DNA of 42,023 bases from Desulfovibrio aminophilus (GTDB lineage: Bacteria > Desulfobacterota > Desulfovibrionia > Desulfovibrionales > Desulfovibrionaceae): positions 1 to 42,023 of the forward strand of contig NZ_JAMHGA010000035.1 of NCBI RefSeq assembly GCF_023660105.1, read 5' to 3'. Both the position numbers and the translations under genes were made by a program. Position 1 is the first letter of the stretch; every line of letters starts with the position of its first letter. Under the pieces are notes generated by a model that saw only the letters and a program-made list of their open reading frames with translations, did no database searches and was not told where the DNA came from. Below are positions 17,731 to 26,481 of the stretch, in pieces.

Positions 17731-19071
17731 TCAGGAAGAGGCGGGGCCGGGGTCGCCGGGCCGCACGAGCAGGGTCAGGCCGTCGATGCCGATGATCATC
17801 ACCCGGTCCCCGGGCCGCAGCGGATCGTCCGAGCGAGCGGACCAGATCTCGCCGCGCGTGCGCACTTGGCCGCGCCCGCCGCTCCAGTCCAGGACCTCGG
17901 CCTCCAGACCGAGCATGGCCTGGCCGCCCAGGGCCTTGCGTGAGCGCTGGGCGCGCACCACGAGACCCACGGCCAGGGCCAGGAAAGCCGAGACGCCGCT
18001 CACGGTGACGATCACTGTGGCCAGGGGCAGGCCCGGCAGCCCGGACGACGGGTCGAAGAGGATGATCGAACCGAGGAAGAGGGCGATCACGGCGGCCACG
18101 CCGAGCAGGCCGTAGCTCGTGATCTTCACCTCCAGCCAGAACAGGGCCAGGCCCAGGAGAATGAGGCCCGCGCCCGCAGCGCTCGTGGGCAGGACGCTCA
18201 TGGCGTAGAGCGCCAGGAGCAGGCAGAGCCCGCCGAGCACGCCGGGCAGCACGGCCCCGGGCGTGGTCAGTTCGAAGAACAGCCCGGCCAGGCCGCCGAG
18301 CATGAGGAAATAGGCCACCTGCGGGTGCAGGAGCCAGGACAGGAAGCGGTGGCGGAAGCCGGGATCGAAATGCTCGATCGTCATCTGTTCGGCATCGAAG
18401 CGCAGAACCCCGCCCGAGTAGGGAATCCCGCGATGACCGGCCTGAGCGAGGAAATCCCCGGCATCGTCTGCCAGGACCTCCACCACCCGCTGCATGACCG
18501 CGTCCTGGGCCGTGAGGCTCACGCTCTCGCTCACGGCCCGCTCATACCAGTCCGCGTTCCGGCCCCGGGACGCGGCAGCGCCGCGAACAAGGCTGATCAG
18601 GTCGGCCTTGACCTTGGCGCTCATGGTCGCGCTCAGTTCCTCGCCGCCCTGGGCCACGGGCGAGGCCGAACCGATGGTGGCCTGCGGGGCCATGCCCGCC
18701 ACCTGGGACGCGGCCACCAGGAAGACTCCGGCCGAGGCGGCCTGGGCCCCGCGCGGGCCGACCCAGACGAGCACGGGCGCGGGTGCGTTGAGCATGTCCT
18801 TGACCATGCCGCGCATGGTCTCCAGCAGGCCGCCCGGGGTGTCCAGGCGGATCAGGAGAAGATCATGGCCCTCGGCCCGGACCCGGGCCAGGGCGTCGCG
18901 CAGCAGGTCCTCCTGCACCGGCGTGATCGCGCCGCTGATCTCCACCTCCAGCACCTTCGGCGACGGCTTCGCCGCGTCACAGAAGGGGGCGGAGGGCAGG
19001 GCGAAGGGAAGGATGAGCAGCAGAAGAAAGAGGAAGAGGCGCGCCGCGCGCGGCGGTATTCCGGGAGCCAT
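17731..19071 (-). CDS. Long-form NfeD membrane serine protease
   Basis: A 446-aa NfeD (nodulation formation efficiency D) protein of the long, three-part type. A signal peptide or anchor lies at about 8-33. A ClpP-like domain follows with LDTPGG at 77-81, nucleophile Ser113 in AASAG, and Lys153 or Lys155 as the general base. Then come four to five membrane helices (about 250-385) and a C-terminal OB-fold domain (about 390-440). Known homologues such as archaeal PH1510 cleave the C-terminal tail of stomatin partners. The slipin encoded 19 nt downstream is the expected substrate. The Ser-Lys dyad appears intact. Confidence 0.93.
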   Translation of the reverse strand: MAPGIPPRAARLFLFLLLLILPFALPSAPFCDAAKPSPKVLEVEISGAITPVQEDLLRDALARVRAEGHDLLLIRLDTPGGLLETMRGMVKDMLNAPAPVLVWVGPRGAQAASAGVFLVAASQVAGMAPQATIGSASPVAQGGEELSATMSAKVKADLISLVRGAAASRGRNADWYERAVSESVSLTAQDAVMQRVVEVLADDAGDFLAQAGHRGIPYSGGVLRFDAEQMTIEHFDPGFRHRFLSWLLHPQVAYFLMLGGLAGLFFELTTPGAVLPGVLGGLCLLLALYAMSVLPTSAAGAGLILLGLALFWLEVKITSYGLLGVAAVIALFLGSIILFDPSSGLPGLPLATVIVTVSGVSAFLALAVGLVVRAQRSRKALGGQAMLGLEAEVLDWSGGRGQVRTRGEIWSARSDDPLRPGDRVMIIGIDGLTLLVRPGDPGPASS

Positions 19072-19123
19072 GCTCCATCCTAGTCACAAGGGGCGGAAAA
19101 ACACAACAGGCGCGGAAACGCGG

Positions 19124-19723
19124 TCAGAAGCGCAGGGCCTTGAGCCGGTCCACGGCGATGTGCCGGTCGTGGGGCAGGAGCCGGAGCAGGTCCGCCGGGG
19201 CGGGAAGGACGTGGATCGTGATCGCGCCGTGCTGGGCCTGGGGCGCGGCGGGGTCCGCGCCGGGCTCGATGAGCGCCAGGGCGTCCGCGCCGAAGCAGCC
19301 CACGTGCTTCACGCCCAGGGCCGCGCAGCCCTCCCAGAAGAGGTCCGGCCGGGTGAGCAGGCCGCCCTCGCCCGGGCAGCACAGGGGCCAGAAGGCCGTG
19401 GTGCCCTTGGGCCAGGCCAGGTGGCCCAGGAGCGAGCGGAACAGCGCCCCGCGCTCCGGCGAGGCCTGGCCGCAGAGGTCGCGGCCCAGCTCCAGGTAGG
19501 TCCAGACCATGCGCGCCGTGCGCGGGGCCTTGCTCCAGCAGCGGTCCCAGGGCGCGGGCCAGCATACTTGCGGTTCATTGGAGACGGTTTGCGGAACAGC
19601 CTCGGCCGGGGCCTGCGCGCCGGGCTCGGCGACGGCCTTGCAACCGAGGAAATGCCTCACTCCGGCCTGGTACCAGGAGAGCAGGTGCGGGGGCAGGCTC
19701 AGAGTTGCGGAAGGAGATCCCAT
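19124..19723 (-). CDS. Conserved-looking hypothetical protein overlapping coaBC
   Basis: A 199-aa protein I cannot assign. It is rich in Trp, Cys, Pro and Leu; the central part reads WTYLELGRDLCGQASPER and then HLAWPKGTTAFWPLCCP. The C-terminal half contains a GCFGADAL strand and an AITIHVLPAPADLLRLLP segment, suggesting a soluble alpha/beta fold. There is no signal peptide or membrane helix. The ATG at 19723 lies inside the end of coaBC (25-nt overlap), so translation is probably coupled to CoA synthesis. The downstream nfeD gene begins 52 nt later. Confidence 0.72.
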   Translation of the reverse strand: MGSPSATLSLPPHLLSWYQAGVRHFLGCKAVAEPGAQAPAEAVPQTVSNEPQVCWPAPWDRCWSKAPRTARMVWTYLELGRDLCGQASPERGALFRSLLGHLAWPKGTTAFWPLCCPGEGGLLTRPDLFWEGCAALGVKHVGCFGADALALIEPGADPAAPQAQHGAITIHVLPAPADLLRLLPHDRHIAVDRLKALRF

Positions 19724-20919
19724 ATGCGCCAGGCCACTTCGGTTTTGGGCAGCACGGGCCACTGCTCCAGGCGGCCCTTGCGGTCCAGGACGCAGACCGC
19801 GTTGGTGGCCGTGCCGAAGCCGCTGTCCTCGCGGTCCACGCGGTTGGCCACGATGAGGTCCAGGTTCTTGGCCTTGAGCTTCTTGGCCGCCTGGGGGCCC
19901 AGGTCCGAGGTCTCGGCCGCGAAGCCGATCAGGGTCTGGCCCTTGCGCTTGGCCGCGCCCAGGTCGCGCAGGATGTCCGGGTTGGGCAGGAAGCGCACGG
20001 TGAGCCCGTCCCCGGCCTTGTCCTTCTTGAATTTCTGGTCGCCGTAGGGCTCGGGCCGGAAGTCGGCCACGGCAGCGGTCATGCAGGCCAGGTCCATGCC
20101 CGGCCAGAGGTCCATGCAGGCCGCATGCATCTCCAGGGCCGTGTTCACGTCCACGCGGCGGATGCCCCGGGGCAGGGGCTGGCATACCGGACCGGCCACC
20201 ACCGTGACCTCGGCCCCGCGCAGCCAGGCCGCCGTGGCCAGGGCCGCGCCCATGAGCCCGGAGGAGGCGTTGGTCCAGAAGCGCACCGCGTCCCACGTCT
20301 CGCGGGTGGGGCCCAGGCTGATGAGCACGCGCTTCCCGGCCATGTCCGCGGGCGAGAGGGCCCGCAGGGTCGCGGCCAGGATCTCCGCCGGGTCGGCGAG
20401 CCTGCCCTGTCCCTCGTCGCCGCAGGCCGCCAGGCCCAGGCCGGGCTCCACGCCCACCGCGCCGCGTGTCAGGAGCCTGTCCCAGTTCTCGCGGGTGGCC
20501 GGGGCGGCCCACATGGCCGGGTTCATGGCCGGGGCCAGGACCAGCGGGCCACGGAAGGCCAGGGCCTGGCAGGAGAGCATGTCGTCGGCCAGGCCGCAGG
20601 CGAGCTTGGCCAGGATGTCCGCGGTGGCCGGGGCGATGAGCAGGACCTTGGCCGCGTGGCTGGGCGCGAGGTGGCCGAAGGGGTCGGCGCTCTCGGCCCC
20701 GGCGAACATCTCGCCGTGCACGGGGTCCGCGCCCAGGGCCTGGAAGGACAGGGGCGTGATGAAGCGCTCGGCGGCCCGGGTCAGGGTCGCGGAAACGGAA
20801 CATCCCGCGCGGACGAGTCCGCGCAGGATGTCCAAGGCCTTGTAGGCGGCCACGCTGCCCGTGACCCCGATGTGGACCCGGGAGCCCAGGAAACCGGAGA
20901 AGAGCAGCGGGTGTTCCAC
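19699..20919 (-). CDS. coaBC: Bifunctional phosphopantothenoylcysteine decarboxylase / phosphopantothenate-cysteine ligase
   Basis: A 406-aa bifunctional CoA-biosynthesis flavoprotein. The CoaC half (about 1-190) shows GVTGSVAAYK, an active-site His in the FGHLAPSH segment, PAMNPAMW and the ACGDEGQGR flap with its catalytic Cys. The CoaB half (about 195-406) shows LISLGPTRETWDAVRFWTN, the KFKKDK loop, GFAAET and LIVANRVD. The start is a GTG at 20919 that shares one base with the stop of the upstream lipoprotein gene (TAGTG). Length matches the family. Confidence 0.95.
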   Translation of the reverse strand: MEHPLLFSGFLGSRVHIGVTGSVAAYKALDILRGLVRAGCSVSATLTRAAERFITPLSFQALGADPVHGEMFAGAESADPFGHLAPSHAAKVLLIAPATADILAKLACGLADDMLSCQALAFRGPLVLAPAMNPAMWAAPATRENWDRLLTRGAVGVEPGLGLAACGDEGQGRLADPAEILAATLRALSPADMAGKRVLISLGPTRETWDAVRFWTNASSGLMGAALATAAWLRGAEVTVVAGPVCQPLPRGIRRVDVNTALEMHAACMDLWPGMDLACMTAAVADFRPEPYGDQKFKKDKAGDGLTVRFLPNPDILRDLGAAKRKGQTLIGFAAETSDLGPQAAKKLKAKNLDLIVANRVDREDSGFGTATNAVCVLDRKGRLEQWPVLPKTEVAWRIWDLLPQL

Positions 20920-21515
20920 TATTGCAGGTCCTTTTCCTTCATGGAGCGCTTGCTGCCCTGGGTGGCGCCGGCCGGGGTCTTGGCGGAGGAGAAGGAATCC
21001 TGTCCGGCGGCGGGCTGCTGCATGGTGGTGCCCGGGCCGCCCTTGGCCTCCACGGCCACGATGGTCACCTTGGACTTGAAGCCGTCCACGATCTGGATCG
21101 AGGCGCTCTTGTTGAACTTCTCAAAGATGAGGATGGACTTGTCGGCCTTCAGGGAGGTCACAAGGGTCCAGCCGTCCTTGGTCATGTTGTTGACGAAGAA
21201 GTTGATCAGGTCGGCGTTCACCACGCGGCCGGTGAAGATCATCACGCCGGAGCGGAAGGAGCGGGTGTCGAAGACGTAGCTCTCGGCGGCCTGGAACTCC
21301 AGTTCGCGGGGCACGAGGATGTCGCTGAAGTCGTAATAGTAGCTGGAGTTCTCGTAGGTCTCGGTCTGCACTTCGGGCTGGGCGGCCTGTCCGCCGGAAC
21401 TCGAACCGCCGGAGGCCGGTTCGCTGGAGCCGGAGCCGGAGGTGGAGAGGGTGGAGCAGGCGGCCATGGAGACCAGGGCGAGGGCCACGACGAGAAGCTT
21501 CAGGCGCTGGGACAT
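20919..21515 (-). CDS. Putative lipoprotein upstream of coaBC
   Basis: A 198-aa exported protein. A hydrophobic signal ends in SMAAC, a workable lipobox with Cys20 as lipidated residue. A Ser/Gly-rich linker follows (about 21-48), then a folded domain (about 55-150) with YYYDFSDILVPRELEF, FRSGVMIFTGRV and INFFVNNMTKDGWTLV. The latter recalls small envelope lipoproteins of unknown function in which a helix follows a beta strand. The tail is Ala/Gly-rich and disordered. The gene has a strong GGAGG site and its own promoter, and is coupled to coaBC by a one-base overlap. Confidence 0.85.
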   Translation of the reverse strand: MSQRLKLLVVALALVSMAACSTLSTSGSGSSEPASGGSSSGGQAAQPEVQTETYENSSYYYDFSDILVPRELEFQAAESYVFDTRSFRSGVMIFTGRVVNADLINFFVNNMTKDGWTLVTSLKADKSILIFEKFNKSASIQIVDGFKSKVTIVAVEAKGGPGTTMQQPAAGQDSFSSAKTPAGATQGSKRSMKEKDLQ

Positions 21516-21577
21516 GCGTTCCTCCTGGGTGGGAGTTGGACTCGCTGGCGAGAGTCGATGCTCGGTGCTTGAGCCGG

Positions 21578-21606
21578 TCTATAGCCCAGGGACCGCGAAA
21601 CTTCAA
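21578..21606 (-). promoter_or_regulatory. Sigma-70-type promoter for lipoprotein-coaBC
   Basis: On the minus strand TTGAAG (plus 21601-21606) and TATAGA (plus 21578-21583) are spaced by exactly 17 nt. The transcript would carry a leader of about 55 nt with a small GACTC/GAGTC hairpin at 21539-21556 before the ribosome-binding site. Confidence 0.5.
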
Positions 21607-21643
21607 CGCCGATGGGCCGGGGAGGATGCGGCCGGGACGGCGC

Positions 21644-22309
21644 TCAGGCGGGCTTGATGCGGTCGATCTTGTCCAGCAGGTGCCGCTCCATCTCCCGGCG
21701 GTCCTTGCGCAGGCGCACCAGCTCCTGCTCCAGGGTGCGCATCTTGATCTTCAGGTCCGAGGTGTCGAAGGACAGGCCCAGGGCCAGCTCCTCGATCTCG
21801 GCGTCCTTGCGGGCCAGGACCTTGCGCCCGTCGTCCAGGGCGCGGCGCAGGTCCTCGTCGCCGCCCTGGGGCAGGGCCTTGAGCTTCTTCTGGCTCCGGG
21901 CCAGGAGCACGAAGCCCGCCTTGAGCTTGCGCACGTCCTCGCGCAGGCAGGCGATGATCTCCTTCTGGTCGGCCAGGAGCTGGAGGCTCTGCCCGAACTT
22001 CTCCATCATCTCGGCCAGGGCGGGCGAGGCCTCGCGCGCGGCCGGGGCCTGGGCCGGGGAGGCGGCGTCCACGTCGATGGTCCGCGAGAATTCGCCGCGC
22101 AGGGTCTCCTCGATCTCGCTGGTGACGCGGCCTTCCTGGTAGAGGGCCGCGATGCGCTCGAACACGGCCGGGGCCTCGGGCGCGTAGCGGGTCACGCGGC
22201 CGGTCTTGCGGTGGGGCAGGAACTCCCGGAAGAGCGAGGCGTAGCGCCGGGCCGTGGGCGCGGGAATGCGCGTCAGCCTCGCGATGTCGGCCACGGAAAG
22301 CCAGTCCAT
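21644..22309 (-). CDS. MerR-like HTH protein with coiled-coil tail
   Basis: A 221-aa DNA-binding protein. Residues about 3-70 form a MerR-type winged helix: LSVADIARLTRIPAPTARRYASLF, then VTRYAPEAPAVFERIAALY. A linker rich in Ala and Pro follows. The C-terminal 110 residues are strongly coiled-coil (LADQKEIIACLREDVRKLK; LEQELVRLRKDRREMERHLLDKI). There is no effector domain resembling known metal or drug sensors, so it may be structural or a dimeric regulator. GGAGG sits 6 nt before the ATG at 22309; longer in-frame starts lack such a site. Its neighbours are a MATE exporter upstream and the lipoprotein downstream. Confidence 0.82.
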   Translation of the reverse strand: MDWLSVADIARLTRIPAPTARRYASLFREFLPHRKTGRVTRYAPEAPAVFERIAALYQEGRVTSEIEETLRGEFSRTIDVDAASPAQAPAAREASPALAEMMEKFGQSLQLLADQKEIIACLREDVRKLKAGFVLLARSQKKLKALPQGGDEDLRRALDDGRKVLARKDAEIEELALGLSFDTSDLKIKMRTLEQELVRLRKDRREMERHLLDKIDRIKPA

Positions 22310-22403
22310 GCGCCCCTCCGGGAAAAAGGTTCGGAAGTCCTCGGGCAGAATAAGGAATCCCGGCCGGGAGCGCAAGCCCGTGATCATCTTCGTCAGATCA
22401 TCA

Positions 22404-23804
22404 TCACGGAGAAACGCCGTTCGCCGGGGCGGCGCGCTCGATGACCCGGATCTTCCGCCAGGCCCCGCGCTGGAAGCGCACCCGCATGATCACGGTCAGG
22501 GCCGCGATGTAGGCCAGGACGCAGGCCCAGGCAGGGTAGAGGCCCCAACCCAGGACCCGGACCATGAGCCAGGTGGGCAGCACGAGGATCAGGGTGGAGC
22601 AGCCCAGGATGGTGAGCATGATGAAGCGGGTGTCGCCCGCCCCGCGCAGCGCCCCGTACTGGATGATGCCCACGCAGTCGAAGAGGCAGTAGACGGCCAC
22701 CAGCCGCAGGAGCACCACGCCGCTCTCGCGCACGGCCTCGAACTGCGCCGGGGTCAGGTCCTGGGGCCGGAACAGGCCCAGGAGCTCGCGGGGGAAGAAG
22801 ACGAAGGCCGCGTCCAGGATCAGGGTATAGGTCATGCAGAGGTAGAGCGTGCTCGTGTTGGCGTAAGCCGCGCGGTCCGGGTCGCCCGCGCCCATGGCCT
22901 GGCCCACCAGGATGCTGGCCGCGATGGAGAAGCCGACCATGGGCAGGAAGACCAGGGCGTTCAGGGAGAAGACGATGTTCGTGGCCGCCAGGCTCTCCTC
23001 GCCCAGGCTGCCGATGAGGAAGATGAACACGGTGAAGCCCAGGACGTCCATGAGGAACTGCACTCCGCTGGGCAGGCCGAAGCGCAGGAAGCGCAGGAAC
23101 AGCTTCGGATCGAAGCGCCAGGACGAGCGCACGGAGAACTCCCGCTCGTTGCCGCGGCGGAAGACGAGCAGACCCATGAGCAGGGCGCTCAGGAACCAGG
23201 CGAAGCAGGTGGCCAGGGCGGCTCCGGCGATGCCCATCTCCGGCAGGCCGAAGCGGCCGAAGATCAGGGCGTAGTCCAGGGGGATGTTCAGCACCGTGGC
23301 GGTCATGTTCACGACCATCACCGGCAGGGTCCGGCCCTGGCCGGAGAAGAAGCAGGACAGGCACATGGAGGTCAGGGCGAAGCCCGAGCCCAGGCAGAGG
23401 ATGGAGAAATAGCGCGCCTCCAGGACCTGGACCTCGGCCGGGTGGCCCGCCAGGGCGAACAGGGGATCGGCGATGAAGGTCAGGGAGGCCAGGGCCAGGG
23501 ACGCCGGCAGGCAGAACCAGAGGCCCTGCCAGAGGGCCGCGCCCACGCGCCGGGGCCGGCCCGCGCCCGTGTACTGGGCCACGAACACGCCCGCGTATTC
23601 CGCGACCCCCATGCAGAAGGAGAGCAGGACGAAGTTCGCCAGACCGGCGGGCAGCGCCGCCGCGATCGCAGCCAGGGAGTAATTGCCGAGAAAGACGCGG
23701 TCCGTGAACTCCATGATCGTGGTGGAGGCCATGCCCATGACCAGGGGCAGGCCCACGCGCGCCACGTCCCGGATGCCGCCGGGAGCGCTGAAGCGGGAAA
23801 ACAT
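22404..23804 (-). CDS. MATE family multidrug/cation antiporter
   Basis: A 466-aa inner-membrane exporter with about 12 transmembrane helices in two halves (repeat starts GLPLVMGMASTTIMEFTDRVFLG and GLPSGVQFLMDVLGFTVFIFLIG), typical of MATE proteins that exchange Na+ or H+ for organic cations. Motifs include VAQYTGAGRP, LNIPLDYALIFG and VGQAMGAGDP. The ATG at 23804 has GAGG nine bases upstream. Two in-frame ATGs upstream would add 7 or 27 residues without a better site. It is divergent from the YeeE pair and 94 nt upstream of the MerR-like gene, which could regulate it. Confidence 0.93.
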   Translation of the reverse strand: MFSRFSAPGGIRDVARVGLPLVMGMASTTIMEFTDRVFLGNYSLAAIAAALPAGLANFVLLSFCMGVAEYAGVFVAQYTGAGRPRRVGAALWQGLWFCLPASLALASLTFIADPLFALAGHPAEVQVLEARYFSILCLGSGFALTSMCLSCFFSGQGRTLPVMVVNMTATVLNIPLDYALIFGRFGLPEMGIAGAALATCFAWFLSALLMGLLVFRRGNEREFSVRSSWRFDPKLFLRFLRFGLPSGVQFLMDVLGFTVFIFLIGSLGEESLAATNIVFSLNALVFLPMVGFSIAASILVGQAMGAGDPDRAAYANTSTLYLCMTYTLILDAAFVFFPRELLGLFRPQDLTPAQFEAVRESGVVLLRLVAVYCLFDCVGIIQYGALRGAGDTRFIMLTILGCSTLILVLPTWLMVRVLGWGLYPAWACVLAYIAALTVIMRVRFQRGAWRKIRVIERAAPANGVSP

Positions 23805-23910
23805 GAAAAGAACCTCGATTGTCATGCAACGCGCGGAATGGCGCGCTGGAATCCCCGCTCTAGTGGGCAAGAAGCGGATTGTCAACCGCGACGCTGAAAA
23901 GTCACGCCAA

Positions 23911-23940
23911 TTGCGCTTTCGCGGGAAAATGCGCTATACG
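23911..23940 (+). promoter_or_regulatory. Candidate promoter for the YeeE pair
   Basis: TTGCGC (23911-23916) and TATACG (23935-23940) are separated by 18 nt, each 4 of 6 to consensus. The -10 overlaps the 8-bp palindrome ATACGTAT, which recurs at the equivalent place upstream of the gene at 38041. Confidence 0.4.
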
Positions 23941-23970
23941 TATGCGGGAAACCCGAAGCAGGAGGTCGAG

Positions 23971-24492
23971 ATGAGCATTCCCCCGTCGCGTTCCAGGCCC
24001 TGGAGCCCCTACCTCGGAGGAGCCCTGGCCGGGCTCCTGGTGGTCCTCTCGGTGTTCGTGGCCGGGAAGTACTTCGGCGCGTCCACCACCTTCGTGCGCG
24101 GGGCGGGATTCGTGGAGTCCCTGCTCGCGCCCGAACGCGTGGCGGCCATGCCCTACTTCATCAAGGAGGCGCCCAAGCTGGACTGGCAGGCCCTGTTCGT
24201 CGTCGGCATCCTCGTGGGCGCGGCCCTGGCCTCGCAGGTCAGCGGCACGTTCCGGGTCCAGTCCGTGCCCGATTCCTTCGACCGGCGGTTCGGCGGCTCG
24301 GCCCTCCGGCGCGGCGCGGTCGCCTTCCTGGGCGGCGTCCTGGCCATGTTCGGGGCCCGGCTGGCCGACGGCTGCCCCAGCGGCCACGGCCTGTCCGGCA
24401 CGCTCCAGCTCTCGGTCAGCGGCTTCATCGCCCTGGCCTGCTTCTTCATCGGCGGGATCATCACCGCCCGCATGCAGTACAAGGGGAGGTGA
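23971..24492 (+). CDS. YeeE/YedE-family sulfur transporter, half 1
   Basis: A 173-aa membrane protein with four to five helices, one half of the YeeE/YedE sulfur-transport fold that moves thiosulfate or similar sulfur compounds across the inner membrane. The conserved Cys motif reads RLADGCPSGHGLSG (around residue 133). AGGAGG lies 5 nt before the ATG at 23971. Its second half is encoded three bases downstream, an arrangement like the paired PmpA/PmpB proteins. The first half includes a longer periplasmic loop (about residues 37-70). In a sulfur-metabolising host it probably imports a reduced-sulfur substrate. Confidence 0.9.
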   Translation: MSIPPSRSRPWSPYLGGALAGLLVVLSVFVAGKYFGASTTFVRGAGFVESLLAPERVAAMPYFIKEAPKLDWQALFVVGILVGAALASQVSGTFRVQSVPDSFDRRFGGSALRRGAVAFLGGVLAMFGARLADGCPSGHGLSGTLQLSVSGFIALACFFIGGIITARMQYKGR

Positions 24493-24495
24493 GCC

Positions 24496-25020
24496 GTGGA
24501 CCTCTGGTTCGGACTGATCACCGGCGTGCTCTTCGGCGTCCTGCTCCAGCGCTGCGAGGTCATCCGCTACGACCGCCAGCTCGGGGCGCTGCGGCTGCGG
24601 GACATGACCATCGTGAAGTTCATGCTCAGCACCGTGGTGGTGGGCATGATCGGCGTCCACCTCCTGCTGGACCTGGGCCTGGTCAAGCTCTCGGTCAAGG
24701 CCGCGGTGCTCGGCGGGGTCATCCCGGGCGGGCTCATCTTCGGCCTGGGCTGGGGCCTGGCGGGCTACTGCCCGGGCACGGCCGCCGGGGCCCTGGGCGA
24801 GGGCCGCCTGGACGCGCTCTGGGCCATCCTGGGCATGCTCGTGGGCGCGGGGCTCTATGCCGAGGCCTACCCCGCGCTCAAGGCGGGCCTGCTTACCTGG
24901 GGCGACTACGGCAAGATCGCCCTGCCCCAGGTCCTGGGGCTGAACCACTGGCCGATCATCGCGGTGATCACGCTCGGCGCGCTGCTCCTGTTCCGCTGGT
25001 TCGAGAAGAAGGGGCTGTAA
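24496..25020 (+). CDS. YeeE/YedE-family sulfur transporter, half 2
   Basis: The 174-aa partner half of the split YeeE/YedE transporter. It contains the shorter Cys motif LAGYCPGTAAG (around residue 92) and four or five hydrophobic helices. The GTG at 24496 has GGAGG at 24485-24489 that overlaps the end of the first gene, so both halves are likely made in equal amounts. The MarR-type regulator starts 294 nt downstream on the same strand but beyond a hairpin. Confidence 0.9.
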   Translation: MDLWFGLITGVLFGVLLQRCEVIRYDRQLGALRLRDMTIVKFMLSTVVVGMIGVHLLLDLGLVKLSVKAAVLGGVIPGGLIFGLGWGLAGYCPGTAAGALGEGRLDALWAILGMLVGAGLYAEAYPALKAGLLTWGDYGKIALPQVLGLNHWPIIAVITLGALLLFRWFEKKGL

Positions 25021-25025
25021 AGGAA

Positions 25026-25056
25026 AAGGGCGGCGGCCTCGCGGCCGTCCGCCCTT
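25026..25056 (+). terminator. Hairpin after the YeeE pair (no T-tract)
   Basis: AAGGGCGG(CGGCC)TCGC(GGCCG)TCCGCCCTT forms a 13-bp stem with one bulge and a four-base loop directly after the stop. No T-run follows, so it is a weak or factor-dependent terminator. The remainder of 25057-25314 contains an 8-bp palindrome at 25110-25130 and a TTGACA at 25252 without a well-placed -10; no gene is seen. Confidence 0.45.
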
Positions 25057-25314
25057 CACCGCGCCGGATCGCGGTCCCTTCGACTGCCCCCCGCCCGGCC
25101 AGGACGCGACCCGAACCTCCGGGGTTCGGGCCCCTCCCGGCCCTGTCCGGGCTGGAAGCGGGGTCCGGCTCTCGCCGGGCCTGCACTCTTTTCGGCGGTT
25201 CCGCTTCCAGGGTTTAGGGGCCCGGGCGCGAAAGAACGGAAAAACCCGCGCTTGACAGGGCGGGCCCCAGGCCGCAAAAAAAACATAGTCCGCTGTGCAA
25301 CCCCGGAGGCGGCC

Positions 25315-25821
25315 ATGTCCAAGGAATCCGACGATCATCCCGGCGAACTGCTCGCTCTCGCGGCCCGGCTCTGGGCCCAATCCCTGGCCGCCCGGCTGGC
25401 GGACCTGGGCCTGGCCCCGGGCCAGGTTCCGGTGCTGCGCCGCCTGCGCGGGCGCGACGGCCTGACCCAGGCCGAACTCTGCCTCCAGGTGGGCGTGGAG
25501 CAACCCACCATGGCCAACACCCTCAAGCGCATGGCCCGCGACGGCCTCATCCGCCGCGCCGCCGACCCGGGCGACCGGCGGCGGACGCTGTTGCGCCTGA
25601 GCTCCCGGGCGCGGGGACTGCTGGAGGGGCTGGATCTGGCCCTGGCGGACGTGGAGCGGACGGCCTTCCGGGACTTTTCGGACCAGGAGCGGGAAATACT
25701 GGCGCGGCTCATGTCCGCGCTGTGCGGCAACCTGCGCGCCGACCGGGCCGAGGACGTGCTCGTGCTCCTGGACGTGGTGGCCGAGGAGGGGGAGGCCGGA
25801 ACCCCGGCCTCAGACGCCTGA
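25315..25821 (+). CDS. MarR-family transcriptional regulator
   Basis: A 168-aa winged-helix regulator: the recognition region runs LTQAELCLQVGVEQPTMANTLKRMARDGLI and the wing is DPGDRRRTLLRLSSRARGL, with helical dimerisation ends. GGAGG (25305-25309) sits 5 nt before the ATG. Such proteins repress adjacent genes and respond to small molecules or oxidants. Possible targets are itself and the YeeE pair upstream. The last 12 nt overlap the convergent KdsC-like gene. Confidence 0.9.
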   Translation: MSKESDDHPGELLALAARLWAQSLAARLADLGLAPGQVPVLRRLRGRDGLTQAELCLQVGVEQPTMANTLKRMARDGLIRRAADPGDRRRTLLRLSSRARGLLEGLDLALADVERTAFRDFSDQEREILARLMSALCGNLRADRAEDVLVLLDVVAEEGEAGTPASDA

Positions 25822-26307
25822 GGACGCCCCGTCGGAGAGGATGTCGGCCAGTTCGCGGATCACGCCCTGGCCGCCCCTGGCCCGGGTCACCAGCCGCGCC
25901 AGGGCCAGCACTCGGGGATGGGCGTCCGCCGGGGCCGCGGGCCAGCCCACCAGCCGCAGCGCGGGCAGGTCGTTCACGTCGTTGCCCACGAAGAGCACCC
26001 GCCGGGGGTCCAGGCCGCGCGCGTCCAGGAGCCGCGCCAGGGCCGCGCCCTTGTCCGCGCAGTCCTGCACCGCCGGGATGCGCAGCTTGGCCGCCCGGGC
26101 CGTGACCACCGGGTTGGCTTCGGTGGAGAGGATCATCTGGGGGATGCCGAGGGCGCGGATGAGCCCCACGCCCAGGCCGTCGGCCCGGTTGCAGAACACC
26201 GCCTCGGTCCCGTCCTGGGACACGAGCACCCGGTTGTCGGTCATGACCCCGTCGAAGTCGTAGACGATGCAGTCGATGTCGGCCCTGCCGGGCCTGGCCT
26301 GGTCCAT
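25810..26307 (-). CDS. KdsC-like HAD-IIIA phosphatase
   Basis: A 165-aa haloacid-dehalogenase of the KdsC type (3-deoxy-D-manno-octulosonate-8-phosphate phosphatase or a sugar-nucleotide-associated homologue). Motif I is DFDGVMTDN with nucleophile Asp, motif II is LSTEAN, motif III Lys is in CADKGAAL and motif IV is VGNDVNDLPAL. The length is typical of these tetrameric phosphatases. Motif order is complete. No KDO synthase or sialic-acid gene is adjacent, so the exact substrate is open. The chosen ATG has only a weak GGGG site upstream. Longer forms lack support. Confidence 0.86.
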   Translation of the reverse strand: MDQARPGRADIDCIVYDFDGVMTDNRVLVSQDGTEAVFCNRADGLGVGLIRALGIPQMILSTEANPVVTARAAKLRIPAVQDCADKGAALARLLDARGLDPRRVLFVGNDVNDLPALRLVGWPAAPADAHPRVLALARLVTRARGGQGVIRELADILSDGASSGV

Positions 26308-26481
26308 GCGCACCCCGCGCGGCGTCTCGCCGCCTATAGGTTTCCGGTGTCCCCTCTCTAGCACGGCCCGCCGGAGAGTCAAGAAAGCCCGGGGCGCGGA
26401 ATGCCGCAACCCCCTGGACAGCGGTGGGAATTTGGGTCAACATCGCCCACGATCGCCCATACTTCGACGCGGGAGATGCTC

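Noticed and set aside
22378-22409. CCGTGAT/ATCACGG inverted repeat over the MATE stop codon, as a terminator
   Set aside because: Only seven pairs, a long loop and no T-run.
25252-25289. TTGACA and CATAGT before the MarR gene as a promoter
   Set aside because: The spacing is 26 nt, too long for a sigma-70 promoter.
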